A stretch of 64,000 nucleotides of DNA from Gaoshiqia sp050178015 (lineage in GTDB: Bacteria > Bacteroidota > Bacteroidia > Bacteroidales > Prolixibacteraceae). This document shows, one piece after another, positions 35,744 through 43,878 of this stretch (positions within the stretch are counted from its first letter, which is position 1; every line of letters starts with the position of its first letter). The position numbers and the translations under genes are program-made. The stretch lies in the NCBI GenBank assembly GCA_050178015.1, contig JBFXGM010000003.1, positions 124,001-188,000 on the forward strand, read 5' to 3'. The notes beneath the pieces are model-generated. The model saw nothing but the letters and a program-made list of their open reading frames with translations, ran no database searches and was not told the DNA's origin.

Positions 35744-35792
35744 TACATTTGTTAGCGCAAAACTGGTTTTATAACCGTTATAAGTACCGTTA
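35744..35792 (+). promoter_or_regulatory. Promoter and tandem ACCGTTA repeats before the regulator gene
   Basis: TACATTTG (35744-35751) matches the -7 box. In the predicted leader, ACCGTTA occurs at 35774-35780 and again at 35786-35792, one every 12 bp. A tandem direct repeat here is well placed for autoregulation by the winged-helix protein, or for control of the divergent operon. Confidence 0.4.
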
Positions 35793-35809
35793 ATATTAGA
35801 CCTATAAAG

Positions 35810-36976
35810 TTGGACAGAAACCTAATAAATAGTCATTTAGAAAAAGTACTTCAAAGCAGGCACTTTCGCAAATCCAAAATTAGCTGCGATTTACTGGAGT
35901 ACCTGGTCCACGCCTCGCTGGAAGAGAAAAATCCGAAAGAATTCACCATCGGCGTTGAGTTATTCGGTAAGAAATACGATCCTGAGGCCAAACAGGATTC
36001 CAATATCCGGGTTTACATTCATCATGTACGCAAAAAGTTGACGGAGTATTATGAGAATGAAGGAGCAAAAGATCCTGTCATTTTCGAGATTGAACGCGGG
36101 AAATACACGGTACGTTTTAAAACGCCGAAGGACTTTGCTAAAAATAAGCAGCGAAGCTATCTGATCCCTTTTCTTCTTTCGATGGCGGGCTTGTTGGCAG
36201 CACTTTTTTTTCTTCTGACGGGCAATCGCGAAAATCCGAATAAGTTTAGGCAGTTACCCATTTGGCACGAAATGGCCCAAAATAAGAAAAAAACGTTATT
36301 GGTTTTGGGAGACTATTTCGTTTTTAATGGCATGTTACCAACCGGCAGAACAGGCGTTTATCGCGACTTTTCGATTAATTCGGAAGCAGATTACGAGTAT
36401 TTGCTCGACAAGAAGCCGGAATTGATCAAAACGATTTCCAAATCGAATCTCACCTATCTGTCGAAAATGGCGGCCTTCTGCGAAAGCGATATTTACAAGG
36501 TATTTGCCCAAACCGGCGGCGAAATTGACGTAAAACTGCTGTCCGATATTCAACCTGCCGATCTGAAGGATTTCAACATCATCTTTATCGGGAACTACAA
36601 AAACATGGGAATTTTTGAAAATTTGATGCGCGAAATGAGCTTTTCTTTCAGCATTTCCAATGCCTCCATTCCGTACATCATCTCAAACGATCCGTGTGCG
36701 AGGGTTTACGAAGCATACACCGACAGACTGAAAGAAGAAGATTATGCCCTGGTCATCAACGCCTCTGGCTATTCAGACAACCGTTTCTTGCTTTTCCTTT
36801 CGAGCCAGGATATTGGCAATATATCAACCGTTAAGCAGCTGACCCAAACCGATTACCTGAAGAAATTTCAGGAAGAACAACTAAAACCGCTTGGGCTGAC
36901 CGATTTTAAAGCGCTTTACAAAGTGGAAGGCATTAACAAAACCGACCTCTCATTCGAGCTGATCCACATCGAATAG
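35810..36976 (+). CDS. Membrane-bound ToxR/CadC-like winged-helix regulator, TTG start
   Basis: 388 aa. Residues about 15-105 form a winged-helix-like DNA-binding domain (FTIGVELFGKKYDP, NIRVYIHHVRKKLTEYY, FEIERGKYTVRF), of the type found in cyclase-associated and CadC-like regulators. One membrane helix follows (about 118-138, LIPFLLSMAGLLAALFFLL), and then about 250 residues that would sit in the periplasm. No ATG lies near the domain; TTG 35810 is the best start. It is divergent from the keto-sugar operon, so it probably senses a periplasmic sugar product and controls those genes. The sensor domain is not recognised. Confidence 0.8.
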   Translation: MDRNLINSHLEKVLQSRHFRKSKISCDLLEYLVHASLEEKNPKEFTIGVELFGKKYDPEAKQDSNIRVYIHHVRKKLTEYYENEGAKDPVIFEIERGKYTVRFKTPKDFAKNKQRSYLIPFLLSMAGLLAALFFLLTGNRENPNKFRQLPIWHEMAQNKKKTLLVLGDYFVFNGMLPTGRTGVYRDFSINSEADYEYLLDKKPELIKTISKSNLTYLSKMAAFCESDIYKVFAQTGGEIDVKLLSDIQPADLKDFNIIFIGNYKNMGIFENLMREMSFSFSISNASIPYIISNDPCARVYEAYTDRLKEEDYALVINASGYSDNRFLLFLSSQDIGNISTVKQLTQTDYLKKFQEEQLKPLGLTDFKALYKVEGINKTDLSFELIHIE

Positions 36977-36988
36977 GCTCACAAGAAA

Positions 36989-38929
36989 CTACTCCTCTCC
37001 CACTTTCAGTATTTTGAATTCGGTACGGCGGTTACGCGAACGGCCTTCCTCTGTGTCGTTGGTTTCCACCGGTTGCGACATTCCATATCCCCGGTAGCTG
37101 AGGCGGGTTTCGGGAATGCCGGCATCAACCAGGTACTGCCAAACGGACCTGGCCCGCATTTCCGAAAGTTCATCGTTATAGGCCACTCCCCCCACATTGT
37201 CGGTGTGGCCGCCAATTTCAACGGCTACTGCAGGATTTTGCTCCAAAAAATCAATCAGTCGGGACAGCTCGGCTTTCGAATGATCAAGTAACTCATAGGA
37301 TGCGGTTTGGAAGAAGACATTGCGCAACACGGCAGCACTGCCGGCTTCAACCAGCATGAGCGGGATGGTCAGGCTAGCCGGATCATAAGCATAGTGAACC
37401 TCCTTCAACTCAAAATTTTCGGAAAAGAACAGATAACCGGGACATGAAACCTGGAAAGCATACTCCTTACCCAGTGTAAGGCAAAGTAGAAACTCACCTT
37501 TTTCCATACAAGAATTTGTTTCAGCCACCAATTGTCCCTGTTCCAGGTCAATCAGTTCCACGCGCGCACAAACCGGCAACTGACTGCGATGGTCAACTAC
37601 CTGGCCACGGACGTAAGTAACCGGCGCAGGGCGTGCCTCGTCGTAAAGCTCAAAACGGTATAGGTCGAGCCCCTGTGATTCCGGACGATTGGAGGAATAA
37701 TAGGCATCACGGCCGGATGCATCCACGATCATTCCTTGTTCATTTTGAGCGGTATTGATCGGATAGCCCAAATTGGCCGGGCGTTGCCAAACCGAACCGC
37801 CGGTCAGTCGGGTGTAAAAAATATCGGTGCCGCCCAGTCCGGGCCATTCGTCAGAGGCGAAATACAATGTTTCTCCGTCCGGGTGAATGAACGGCGACAG
37901 TTCGTTTCCCTGCGTGTTGACCGAATCGCCGAGGTTTTCAGCCACACCCCAACGGGGCTGCCCATTTTCGCTAAACCCTTTAAGTTGGCATCGCCACAGG
38001 TCCATACCCCCCATACCGCCTCTCCGGCTGCTGGCAAAATACAGGTATTCGCCATTGGCCGATATGGACGGCTGCGATTCCCAGGCGCCGGAGTTTACCG
38101 GCTCTCCAGCATTGCGCGGTATTGACCAGTTTCCTCCAAGATTCCGGGTAAAATAAATATCGCAGCTGCCAAAGCCATCGGCCTGGTTGCAGGCGGTAAA
38201 AAAAATCAACTTGCCATCAGCCGAGACGCTCTGTGCGCCTTCATTGTTCATCGTATTCAGCGAAACGATGGGTTCGGCAAGCTGCCATTCACCGCCTACC
38301 CGGACCGACTCAAAAAAGTCTTCCTGAAAACGGGGCATCAGCTCATGCCGGAAGCCATCTACCGGTACAAGCCGGGTGAAAATGAGGGTTTGCCCGTCAA
38401 TGGTCAGCGAGGGCCAGTATTCATCAAATTCGGTATTGACGGCTTCACCAAGGTTCTCAGCCTGAAAGGGCCGTGGATTGTTAAACAGTTCCAATGCAGC
38501 GGAACACTTCGACAGTTGTGCTTTGGCTTTGGTGGTCAACGGACTGTTTCCGAAACGATCAAGAAAAGCATGGAAAGCCTGACACGCTTTTTCGTATTCC
38601 CCGGCACGGAAATACGCATTGGCCAACACATAGCCGGTTTTTGGAAATTTTGTTTCATCCACCGTCATCGCTTTTTCCAGACTGCCAATTTGCAATGCCA
38701 GCGAATCCATCTCCTGGTAGATATCTGCCTGAAGTAAATAAACATCAACAAAATCGGGATCTTCGCGGATTGCAGCAGCCAATTTTTCAAGCGCCTTGTT
38801 GGTCTCCTGCTGCTGATAGTAATTTCTGGCTTCATTGAAATATTTCAATGCTTTTTTGCTGGATGTGCCCGGTTGCCCGTTCATTAAAAAAGGCATCAGG
38901 AAAAGAAGAAAAAACAAAATCCGTTTCAT
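36989..38929 (-). CDS. OmpA-family outer-membrane protein with TPR and PD40 repeats
   Basis: 646 aa from ATG 38929 at the signal peptide (ILFFLLFLMPFLMNGQ). TPR helices follow (about 25-135; YQQQETNKALEKLAAAI). A WD40-like PD40 propeller comes next (DEYWPSLTIDGQTLIFTR, ESQPSISANGEYLYFASSRR, NELSPFIHPDGETLYFASD). A carboxypeptidase-regulatory-like sandwich precedes the C-terminal OmpA peptidoglycan-binding domain (GGHTDNVGGVAYNDELSEMR, RNRRTEFKIL). This architecture is common in Bacteroidota, often near gliding or type IX secretion genes, but none are here. The gene converges on the membrane regulator with 12 bp between stops. Confidence 0.9.
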   Translation of the reverse strand: MKRILFFLLFLMPFLMNGQPGTSSKKALKYFNEARNYYQQQETNKALEKLAAAIREDPDFVDVYLLQADIYQEMDSLALQIGSLEKAMTVDETKFPKTGYVLANAYFRAGEYEKACQAFHAFLDRFGNSPLTTKAKAQLSKCSAALELFNNPRPFQAENLGEAVNTEFDEYWPSLTIDGQTLIFTRLVPVDGFRHELMPRFQEDFFESVRVGGEWQLAEPIVSLNTMNNEGAQSVSADGKLIFFTACNQADGFGSCDIYFTRNLGGNWSIPRNAGEPVNSGAWESQPSISANGEYLYFASSRRGGMGGMDLWRCQLKGFSENGQPRWGVAENLGDSVNTQGNELSPFIHPDGETLYFASDEWPGLGGTDIFYTRLTGGSVWQRPANLGYPINTAQNEQGMIVDASGRDAYYSSNRPESQGLDLYRFELYDEARPAPVTYVRGQVVDHRSQLPVCARVELIDLEQGQLVAETNSCMEKGEFLLCLTLGKEYAFQVSCPGYLFFSENFELKEVHYAYDPASLTIPLMLVEAGSAAVLRNVFFQTASYELLDHSKAELSRLIDFLEQNPAVAVEIGGHTDNVGGVAYNDELSEMRARSVWQYLVDAGIPETRLSYRGYGMSQPVETNDTEEGRSRNRRTEFKILKVGEE

Positions 38930-38983
38930 GGTTGGCCAATTTTTACGAAAACCTGCCTGCCCTGTGTACTCGCGGCAGGCTAA

Positions 38984-38991
38984 CAAAGATA
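38984..38991 (-). promoter_or_regulatory. -7 box for the OmpA-family gene
   Basis: The minus strand reads TATCTTTG, an exact TAnnTTTG match 55 bp before the start codon. A GCCTGCC/GGCAGGC inverted repeat lies in the leader. The -33 element is weak. Confidence 0.45.
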
Positions 38992-39143
38992 GTCAGTTCG
39001 CCAGTGAAACAGCCCGAATTCATCCGTAAAAATAATCACGTGCCCCATTACCCGATTTACAACCAGAAATTTTCACTGCCGCATACTATTAATTTCTGAC
39101 CCAATCATTCTGTCTCAATTAGGAATCATCCGGTCCATCTTGC

Positions 39144-39151
39144 TATTTTTG
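39144..39151 (+). promoter_or_regulatory. -7 box 10 bp before a TTG start
   Basis: TATTTTTG matches TAnnTTTG. Transcription would begin only a few bases before the TTG at 39162, so the message may be nearly leaderless. Confidence 0.45.
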
Positions 39152-39161
39152 CAGAAAAAAG

Positions 39162-40373
39162 TTGAACGCACAAGACCTCACCCTGTTTCACTTTAACCCC
39201 ACCTGCGAATTGGCGGTGGCCAACGGCTCGCCATATTATGTAGCCCCTGCCCTACTTCGCGAATTTGAGGAAGAGCTGGCCCCGCTGATGATGCTTTTTT
39301 CAGGTGGAAAGGATTGGGTGATCAGGGAAACCCCGGTTTCAGCCCGCTTTGCAGATCAAATGGCCGGATTCGGCTTTCCAACGGCAGAATTTGTGCCTAA
39401 AGGAGAAGTCAAAGCCCGGTTGATCGAAAGAGGTATTGAAAACGTTACAGTGCGCCCTTGGGGAAACAGCCCGGCCGAGTCGAATTTTTTCCGGTTTCTT
39501 CATCCAATTGCCAAACTGGACTGGCATCCGGCCTTCAAAGAGCTTTACGGACGAAAGGCCGCTGCTCAGTTTCTGGCTGATTTTATCCGTAAAAACCCGA
39601 TGCCTTTTTTCCCGCAAACGGATGAAATGCCCCAGCCGATAACAACAATTGCCGAAATTGAGTTGCTCCTAAAACGCTGGGAAACCTTGGTTTTGAAAGC
39701 GCCTTACAGTTCGAGCGGGCGCGGATTGCAGGTAATTCGGCGACAAAACCTGAACCGATCGAACCTGCAATGGATTGAAACCACCCTAAAACAGCAGGCT
39801 TATCTGATGGTAGAAAAGTGGCACGAGAAAATCTGCGATCTTTCTTTTCAGTTTTTGCTGGGTGAAAACGGCCAGGCAAACAACCTCGGCCCAAGTTTTT
39901 TCATGACCAACCCGAATGGTCAGTACACCGGACACCACCTTCATTTTTCCGACTTTGGTCAGTTCCCTTTTTCTGAAAACGACATCAACAAAATTGGCCG
40001 AATGCTTTGCGAAGAGCTTGCCAAATCAGCTTATGCCGACTTTTACCAGGGATATATCGGTATCGATGCCCTGATTTACAAAGAGAGGGACATGCTGAAA
40101 TTTCATCCCTGTTTGGAAGTGAACACGCGCCACACGATGGGGCTTGTGGGTAAACAAATTGAAAAACAACTGCATCCCGAAGCGAAAGGCGTTTTCCGAA
40201 CGTTTTTTTCGCAAAAGGAAAGTTATGCCGGTTTTGCCGAAGAAATGCGGCACAAACACCCACCGCTTATCGTTGACGGGAAGTTGGCAAACGGCTTTGT
40301 TTCGCTCACCAATCCTTCACTGACAAGCCGGTTTGGCGCCTGGCTGGAAATAAAAGCGCCAGATAAAAACTAA
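39162..40373 (+). CDS. Uncharacterised ATP-grasp-like protein, TTG start
   Basis: 403 aa, family not named. It opens DLTLFHFNPTCELAVANGS. In the middle, ETLVLKAPYSSSGRGLQVIR looks like an ATP-grasp nucleotide loop. Near the end, GIDALIYKER...HPCLEVNTRHTMG resembles the metal-binding E-x-N-x-R segment of ATP-grasp ligases. No signal peptide, so cytoplasmic. TTG 39162 is the only start that preserves the conserved-looking N-terminus. A peptide or amine ligase role is inference from fold hints alone. Stands by itself downstream of a REP-free gap. Confidence 0.7.
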   Translation: MNAQDLTLFHFNPTCELAVANGSPYYVAPALLREFEEELAPLMMLFSGGKDWVIRETPVSARFADQMAGFGFPTAEFVPKGEVKARLIERGIENVTVRPWGNSPAESNFFRFLHPIAKLDWHPAFKELYGRKAAAQFLADFIRKNPMPFFPQTDEMPQPITTIAEIELLLKRWETLVLKAPYSSSGRGLQVIRRQNLNRSNLQWIETTLKQQAYLMVEKWHEKICDLSFQFLLGENGQANNLGPSFFMTNPNGQYTGHHLHFSDFGQFPFSENDINKIGRMLCEELAKSAYADFYQGYIGIDALIYKERDMLKFHPCLEVNTRHTMGLVGKQIEKQLHPEAKGVFRTFFSQKESYAGFAEEMRHKHPPLIVDGKLANGFVSLTNPSLTSRFGAWLEIKAPDKN

Positions 40374-40423
40374 TTTTTCTCCGGCAATTGGCCAGTGCTG
40401 TGTCAACGCACTTTCGACAGAGC

Positions 40424-40486
40424 GTCATGCCGAACTTGTTTCGGCATCTTACTGAAATTGAGGCCCTGAAACAAGTTCAGGGTGAC
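40424..40486. repeat. Complete two-arm REP/BIME-like element
   Basis: GTCA-ATGCCGAA...TTCGGCAT (40424-40447) and CCCTGAA-ACAAG-TTCAGGG-TGAC (40464-40486) are two hairpins. They are themselves inverted with respect to each other, sharing GAACTTGTTTC in the arms. Partial copies occur at 18792-18833 and 20438-20458. It sits between two convergent genes. Confidence 0.7.
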
Positions 40487-40531
40487 ACGACTCATGACTA
40501 CTTAAACGACCTCCAGTCTCAAGTATTTTTT

Positions 40532-41134
40532 TCAGTTGGTCTTGCGTTTGATGCTGCAACCCATCGGTTTGGTTTCGGCAACTGCAATGGTTTTGCCGCC
40601 TGACAGGCTTGCAATGGCATCTTTCAAATAAGTTTGCTTAACATCTTCAGCGCTTTTGTAGTTGTCATCAATCAAGCCCTTATAAACCAGCTTAAAATCT
40701 TTGTCAAACAAAAACACGTGCGGCGTGGTTTGTCCGCCAACGGCATTGGCAATCAGGCTTTCGTCGTCCACCAGGTACGGGAACTGGTAGCCTTTTTCGG
40801 CAGCATGTTTTTTCATGGCTTCCAGCGAATCGTCGTCATTCCGCTTTTGGTGGTTCGAATTCAGCAACGCCAAACCTACTCCGTGTTCTTTTGCCCAATT
40901 GTTCAGCTCGTTGTACCGGTCTTCCCAGGCAATTACAAAGGGACAGGTGTTGCACGAAAAAATCATGACCAGACCGTTCTCTCCTTTCAGGTCGGTCAGC
41001 GATACCGATTTCCCGGAGACACACTCCATTTTCACATCGGTATGTTTGGCCTTCTCCCCGATTTGCAACTGGGGATTTGCAGCAAAGCTAAGGCTCACCG
41101 CAAATATAAAAACGACAGATAATAAACTTTTCAT
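40532..41134 (-). CDS. Exported thioredoxin-fold (AhpC/TSA-like) protein
   Basis: 200 aa with signal peptide (SLLSVVFIFAVSLSFA). Thioredoxin fold: SVSLTDLKGENGLVMIFSCNTCPFV places a CNTC pair at the active-site position. A cis-proline-type TTPHVFLFD and GLIDDN follow. The family resembles redoxins that process periplasmic proteins or peroxides in Bacteroidota. A further Cys lies near the C-terminus (KPMGCSIK). Single gene; no redox partner adjoins it. Confidence 0.85.
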   Translation of the reverse strand: MKSLLSVVFIFAVSLSFAANPQLQIGEKAKHTDVKMECVSGKSVSLTDLKGENGLVMIFSCNTCPFVIAWEDRYNELNNWAKEHGVGLALLNSNHQKRNDDDSLEAMKKHAAEKGYQFPYLVDDESLIANAVGGQTTPHVFLFDKDFKLVYKGLIDDNYKSAEDVKQTYLKDAIASLSGGKTIAVAETKPMGCSIKRKTN

Positions 41135-41226
41135 GGTTGTAATTTGTATTGGTTACTGCCTTCTGAAACAAGTCCGGACGAAAGCTTGTTTGAGAAAAGG
41201 CTAAAGAAAATCTTAATAAATTGTTA

Positions 41227-41856
41227 ATGCTTAGGGATATACGCAAAAACTACCAGCAATTTGAACTTTCCGAAAAGGATTTGACCGGACAGCCATTTGA
41301 GTTGTTCCGTCGTTGGCTGGACGATGCCATCCGTTTGAAGGTAAATGAGCCAACGGCCATGGTTCTTTCGACCAGTGTGGATGGACAGCCCGACTCACGG
41401 GTAGTTTTGCTGAAGGAGTTGAGCATCGAAGGGTTCGTCTTTTTTACCAATTTCGGCAGTTCAAAAGGACTTCAACTTGAAAAAAACGACCGGGCTGCGC
41501 TCAACTTTTTCTGGCCTGTGCTGGAGCGCCAGGTACGGGTGAAAGGCCGGGTTGAAAAACTGCAAGAACAACAGGCCATTGATTATTTTGCGTCCCGCCC
41601 GCGCGACAGCCAATTGGGCGCTTGGGCTTCGGAGCAAAGCAGTGAGCTGCAAAGCCGGGAAGAGCTGGAAGAACGCTTTCGCAGGTTTGCGGAACAGTAT
41701 AGCGACCGCACCATAAACAAACCACCACACTGGGGCGGCTACGTTGTAGCGCCCTTCGAAATAGAATTTTGGCAGGGCCGCCCCAACCGGCTGCACGACC
41801 GCTTTCGCTATTTTCGAACCGAGACCGGCTGGCAGGTAAAACGGCTGGCTCCGTAA
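41227..41856 (+). CDS. pdxH: Pyridoxamine 5'-phosphate oxidase
   Basis: 209 aa. FMN enzyme making pyridoxal phosphate from pyridoxine/pyridoxamine phosphate. Family blocks are intact: SVDGQPDSRVVLLKEL, FFTNFGSSKG, RVKGRVEKL, FASRPRDSQLGAWASEQS and the C-terminal PNRLHDRFRYFR that binds phosphate and FMN. ATG 41227 is used; an upstream TTG at 41221 adds only two residues. Confidence 0.95.
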   Translation: MLRDIRKNYQQFELSEKDLTGQPFELFRRWLDDAIRLKVNEPTAMVLSTSVDGQPDSRVVLLKELSIEGFVFFTNFGSSKGLQLEKNDRAALNFFWPVLERQVRVKGRVEKLQEQQAIDYFASRPRDSQLGAWASEQSSELQSREELEERFRRFAEQYSDRTINKPPHWGGYVVAPFEIEFWQGRPNRLHDRFRYFRTETGWQVKRLAP

Positions 41857-41945
41857 GGGAATATAAGAGGATTGGAATGTTAGAATGGACACTACCGGTT
41901 AACCAAACAAAAACCATAGCTTAATTGTCCTGATAAGAAAAAGCA

Positions 41946-42395
41946 ATGAAACCGTTTTTATTGATTTTATGGTTTGTAATTTCTCTGTCCGCTTGCGGAC
42001 AGGAAAAACCCAAAAGTACGGAAATGATGAACTACAATAAATTGAACGAATTTGAGCGGTATGTGATCCTGCAAAAAGGGACCGAGCCGCCTTTTACAGG
42101 GAAATTCGACAAGTTTAAAGAAATCGGCACCTACCTGTGCAAACAGTGCAATGCGCCGCTTTACAAATCGTCGGATAAATTTGATTCGGGTTGCGGATGG
42201 CCCAGTTTTGACGATGAGATTGAAGGCGCTGTACTTAAAAAAACTGATGCCGACGGACGTCGAACCGAAATTATCTGTGCCAACTGTGGCGGACATCTGG
42301 GACATGTTTTTTATGGCGAGGGTTTTACCGGAAAAAACACCCGGCATTGTGTGAATTCAATTTCGCTGAATTTTGAACCAGCCGAAAAAAAATGA
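41946..42395 (+). CDS. msrB: Peptide-methionine (R)-S-oxide reductase, lipoprotein
   Basis: 149 aa. It reduces methionine-R-sulfoxide in proteins. Zinc-binding cysteines CKQC and CANC, the SGCGWPSF block and catalytic NTRHCVNS are present. An N-terminal lipobox (ISLSAC, Cys17) places it outside the cytoplasm, so it would repair envelope proteins. Most MsrB proteins are cytoplasmic; export as a lipoprotein is less common but known in this phylum. Confidence 0.93.
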   Translation: MKPFLLILWFVISLSACGQEKPKSTEMMNYNKLNEFERYVILQKGTEPPFTGKFDKFKEIGTYLCKQCNAPLYKSSDKFDSGCGWPSFDDEIEGAVLKKTDADGRRTEIICANCGGHLGHVFYGEGFTGKNTRHCVNSISLNFEPAEKK

Positions 42396-42453
42396 TTGCT
42401 ATAGATTGTGCACTTGCAATGATTTATTGATTTTTTGAATCATTTTCAAAAAC

Positions 42454-42476
42454 AGAACAAATGTTCTTTATATTTG
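42454..42476 (+). promoter_or_regulatory. Promoter with overlapping palindrome before the NifX-like gene
   Basis: TATATTTG (42469-42476) is a good -7 box. Immediately upstream, AGAACA-AA-TGTTCT (42454-42467) is a perfect inverted repeat placed where a repressor would block the promoter. Its core resembles the Gram-positive LexA box GAAC-N4-GTTC, but the regulator is unknown. Confidence 0.5.
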
Positions 42477-42523
42477 CACCTTGACCAGCAAATATAAAAC
42501 AAATCCAAAAGACATTGCAACCG

Positions 42524-42880
42524 ATGAAAATAGCTATCCCAGCCAAAGAAAACAAGGTGGACAACCACTTTGGGCATTGTGACCATTTTATGATTTTTAA
42601 GCTGAACGACCAGCTCGAAGTTGTATCTACCAGCCGGTTGGAAACCGACAAAACTTGCGGCTGCAAATCGAACCTGGCCGATGAATTGGCCGCTCAGGGC
42701 GTTGGCCTACTATTGGCCGGCGGCATTGGCGAAGGCGCCATTAAAAAATTAAACCAGCAAAAGATAGATGTGATTGCCGGGTTTAAGGGTGATATTGAAA
42801 CAGTAATCGAACAGTGGAAACGTAAAGATTATTTGACCAATTTTTCTATCTGCACTGAACACGACAGTTGTTCTCATTAG
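42524..42880 (+). CDS. NifX/NifB-type dinitrogenase iron-molybdenum cofactor family protein
   Basis: 118 aa. MKIAIPAKENKVDNHFGHC starts the typical fold, with HFGHCDHF and VGLLLAGGIGEGAIKKL as its conserved segments. Stand-alone members of this family are widespread in non-fixing anaerobes, usually beside MinD/NBP35-type ATPases and DUF134 regulators, and are thought to bind Fe-S or metal clusters. There are no nif genes here. ATG 42524 chosen over an upstream TTG at 42515. It converges with the Dus gene, sharing 4 nt. Confidence 0.88.
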   Translation: MKIAIPAKENKVDNHFGHCDHFMIFKLNDQLEVVSTSRLETDKTCGCKSNLADELAAQGVGLLLAGGIGEGAIKKLNQQKIDVIAGFKGDIETVIEQWKRKDYLTNFSICTEHDSCSH

Positions 42881-43878
42881 TCAACAAAACAATTCTCCAG
42901 GTGGGTGCCAACGAGTTGATAAATTTCATCAAACGAGTTGGCATCCATCATGTTGGACCGTAACTTCGAGGCCTCGGCAAAACCATTCGTGTAAATCTTG
43001 AAAAAACGTTTCAGGATATTGAAATTTTTCGTTTCACCCCAGCTTTGTTCAAAAAGCCTAACATGAAGTTGAAGTAATTGTAACTTCTCTTCTTTTGTAC
43101 GTTCGGGATGTTCCGGATTGAAGAACCAGGGATTATGAAAAATCCCCCGCCCGATCATGACGCCATTCAAACCATATCGATCAGTGTATTCTGCCGCCTG
43201 ACCATACGACAGTACATCACCATTCCCCAGGATGGGCACTTCAGGGGCAAGCTCATTCCGAATCAGGACAGCTTTTTCAATTTCCTGCCAATCGGCCATT
43301 CCTTCCGATTGCTGTTTTTGAGTGCGCCCGTGCAGGGTAATGGCTGCCGGTCGGGTTTCCAGAAGTTGCGGGATCCAGCGCTCGGTTTCATGGGTTCGAA
43401 TACCTGTCCGTGTTTTCACCGAAACCGGTAAATGTGTGGCTTCTTTCGTGGCCAGTATAATTTCTTTCGCCAATTCGGGCTGATCGATCAAAGCGCTGCA
43501 AGCGCCTTGTTTCACGACATTTTTTACCGGGCAGCCCATGTTGATATCCAAGCCGTCGAATTCGTAAGTTTCGGTAATTTCGCGGGCAATTTTATGAAAC
43601 ACCTCCGGTTTGTTGCCCCAAATTTGCGCCACCAGCCGGATACCCTTTTCTTTCAGGATTTTCTTTTCGGACTGGCTAACCACCAACCGCTCGGAAACAC
43701 GCTGCTTTCCCACCGGATGATTCATGCCGTCAACGGCTGTAAATTCGGTAAACAACACTTGCAGACAGGCCGGATCTGAAACACGCGCCACCAACTCGCG
43801 AAACGAAGTATCGGTCACATCTTCCATCGGCGCCAGGGCCATGATTGGCGACGCTATTTCTTTCCAAAAATTATTCAT
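42877..43878 (-). CDS. tRNA-dihydrouridine synthase
   Basis: 333 aa FMN-dependent TIM barrel that reduces uridines in tRNA. Motifs: MALAPMEDVTD at the start, DINMGCPVKNVVKQGACSAL with the catalytic Cys, PVSVKTRTG, ITLHGRT and GVMIGRGIFHNPW. The subtype (DusB- or DusC-like) was not resolved. Its start overlaps the end of the trhO-like gene by 8 nt, so two tRNA-uridine-modifying enzymes form one operon. Confidence 0.93.
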   Translation of the reverse strand: MNNFWKEIASPIMALAPMEDVTDTSFRELVARVSDPACLQVLFTEFTAVDGMNHPVGKQRVSERLVVSQSEKKILKEKGIRLVAQIWGNKPEVFHKIAREITETYEFDGLDINMGCPVKNVVKQGACSALIDQPELAKEIILATKEATHLPVSVKTRTGIRTHETERWIPQLLETRPAAITLHGRTQKQQSEGMADWQEIEKAVLIRNELAPEVPILGNGDVLSYGQAAEYTDRYGLNGVMIGRGIFHNPWFFNPEHPERTKEEKLQLLQLHVRLFEQSWGETKNFNILKRFFKIYTNGFAEASKLRSNMMDANSFDEIYQLVGTHLENCFVD

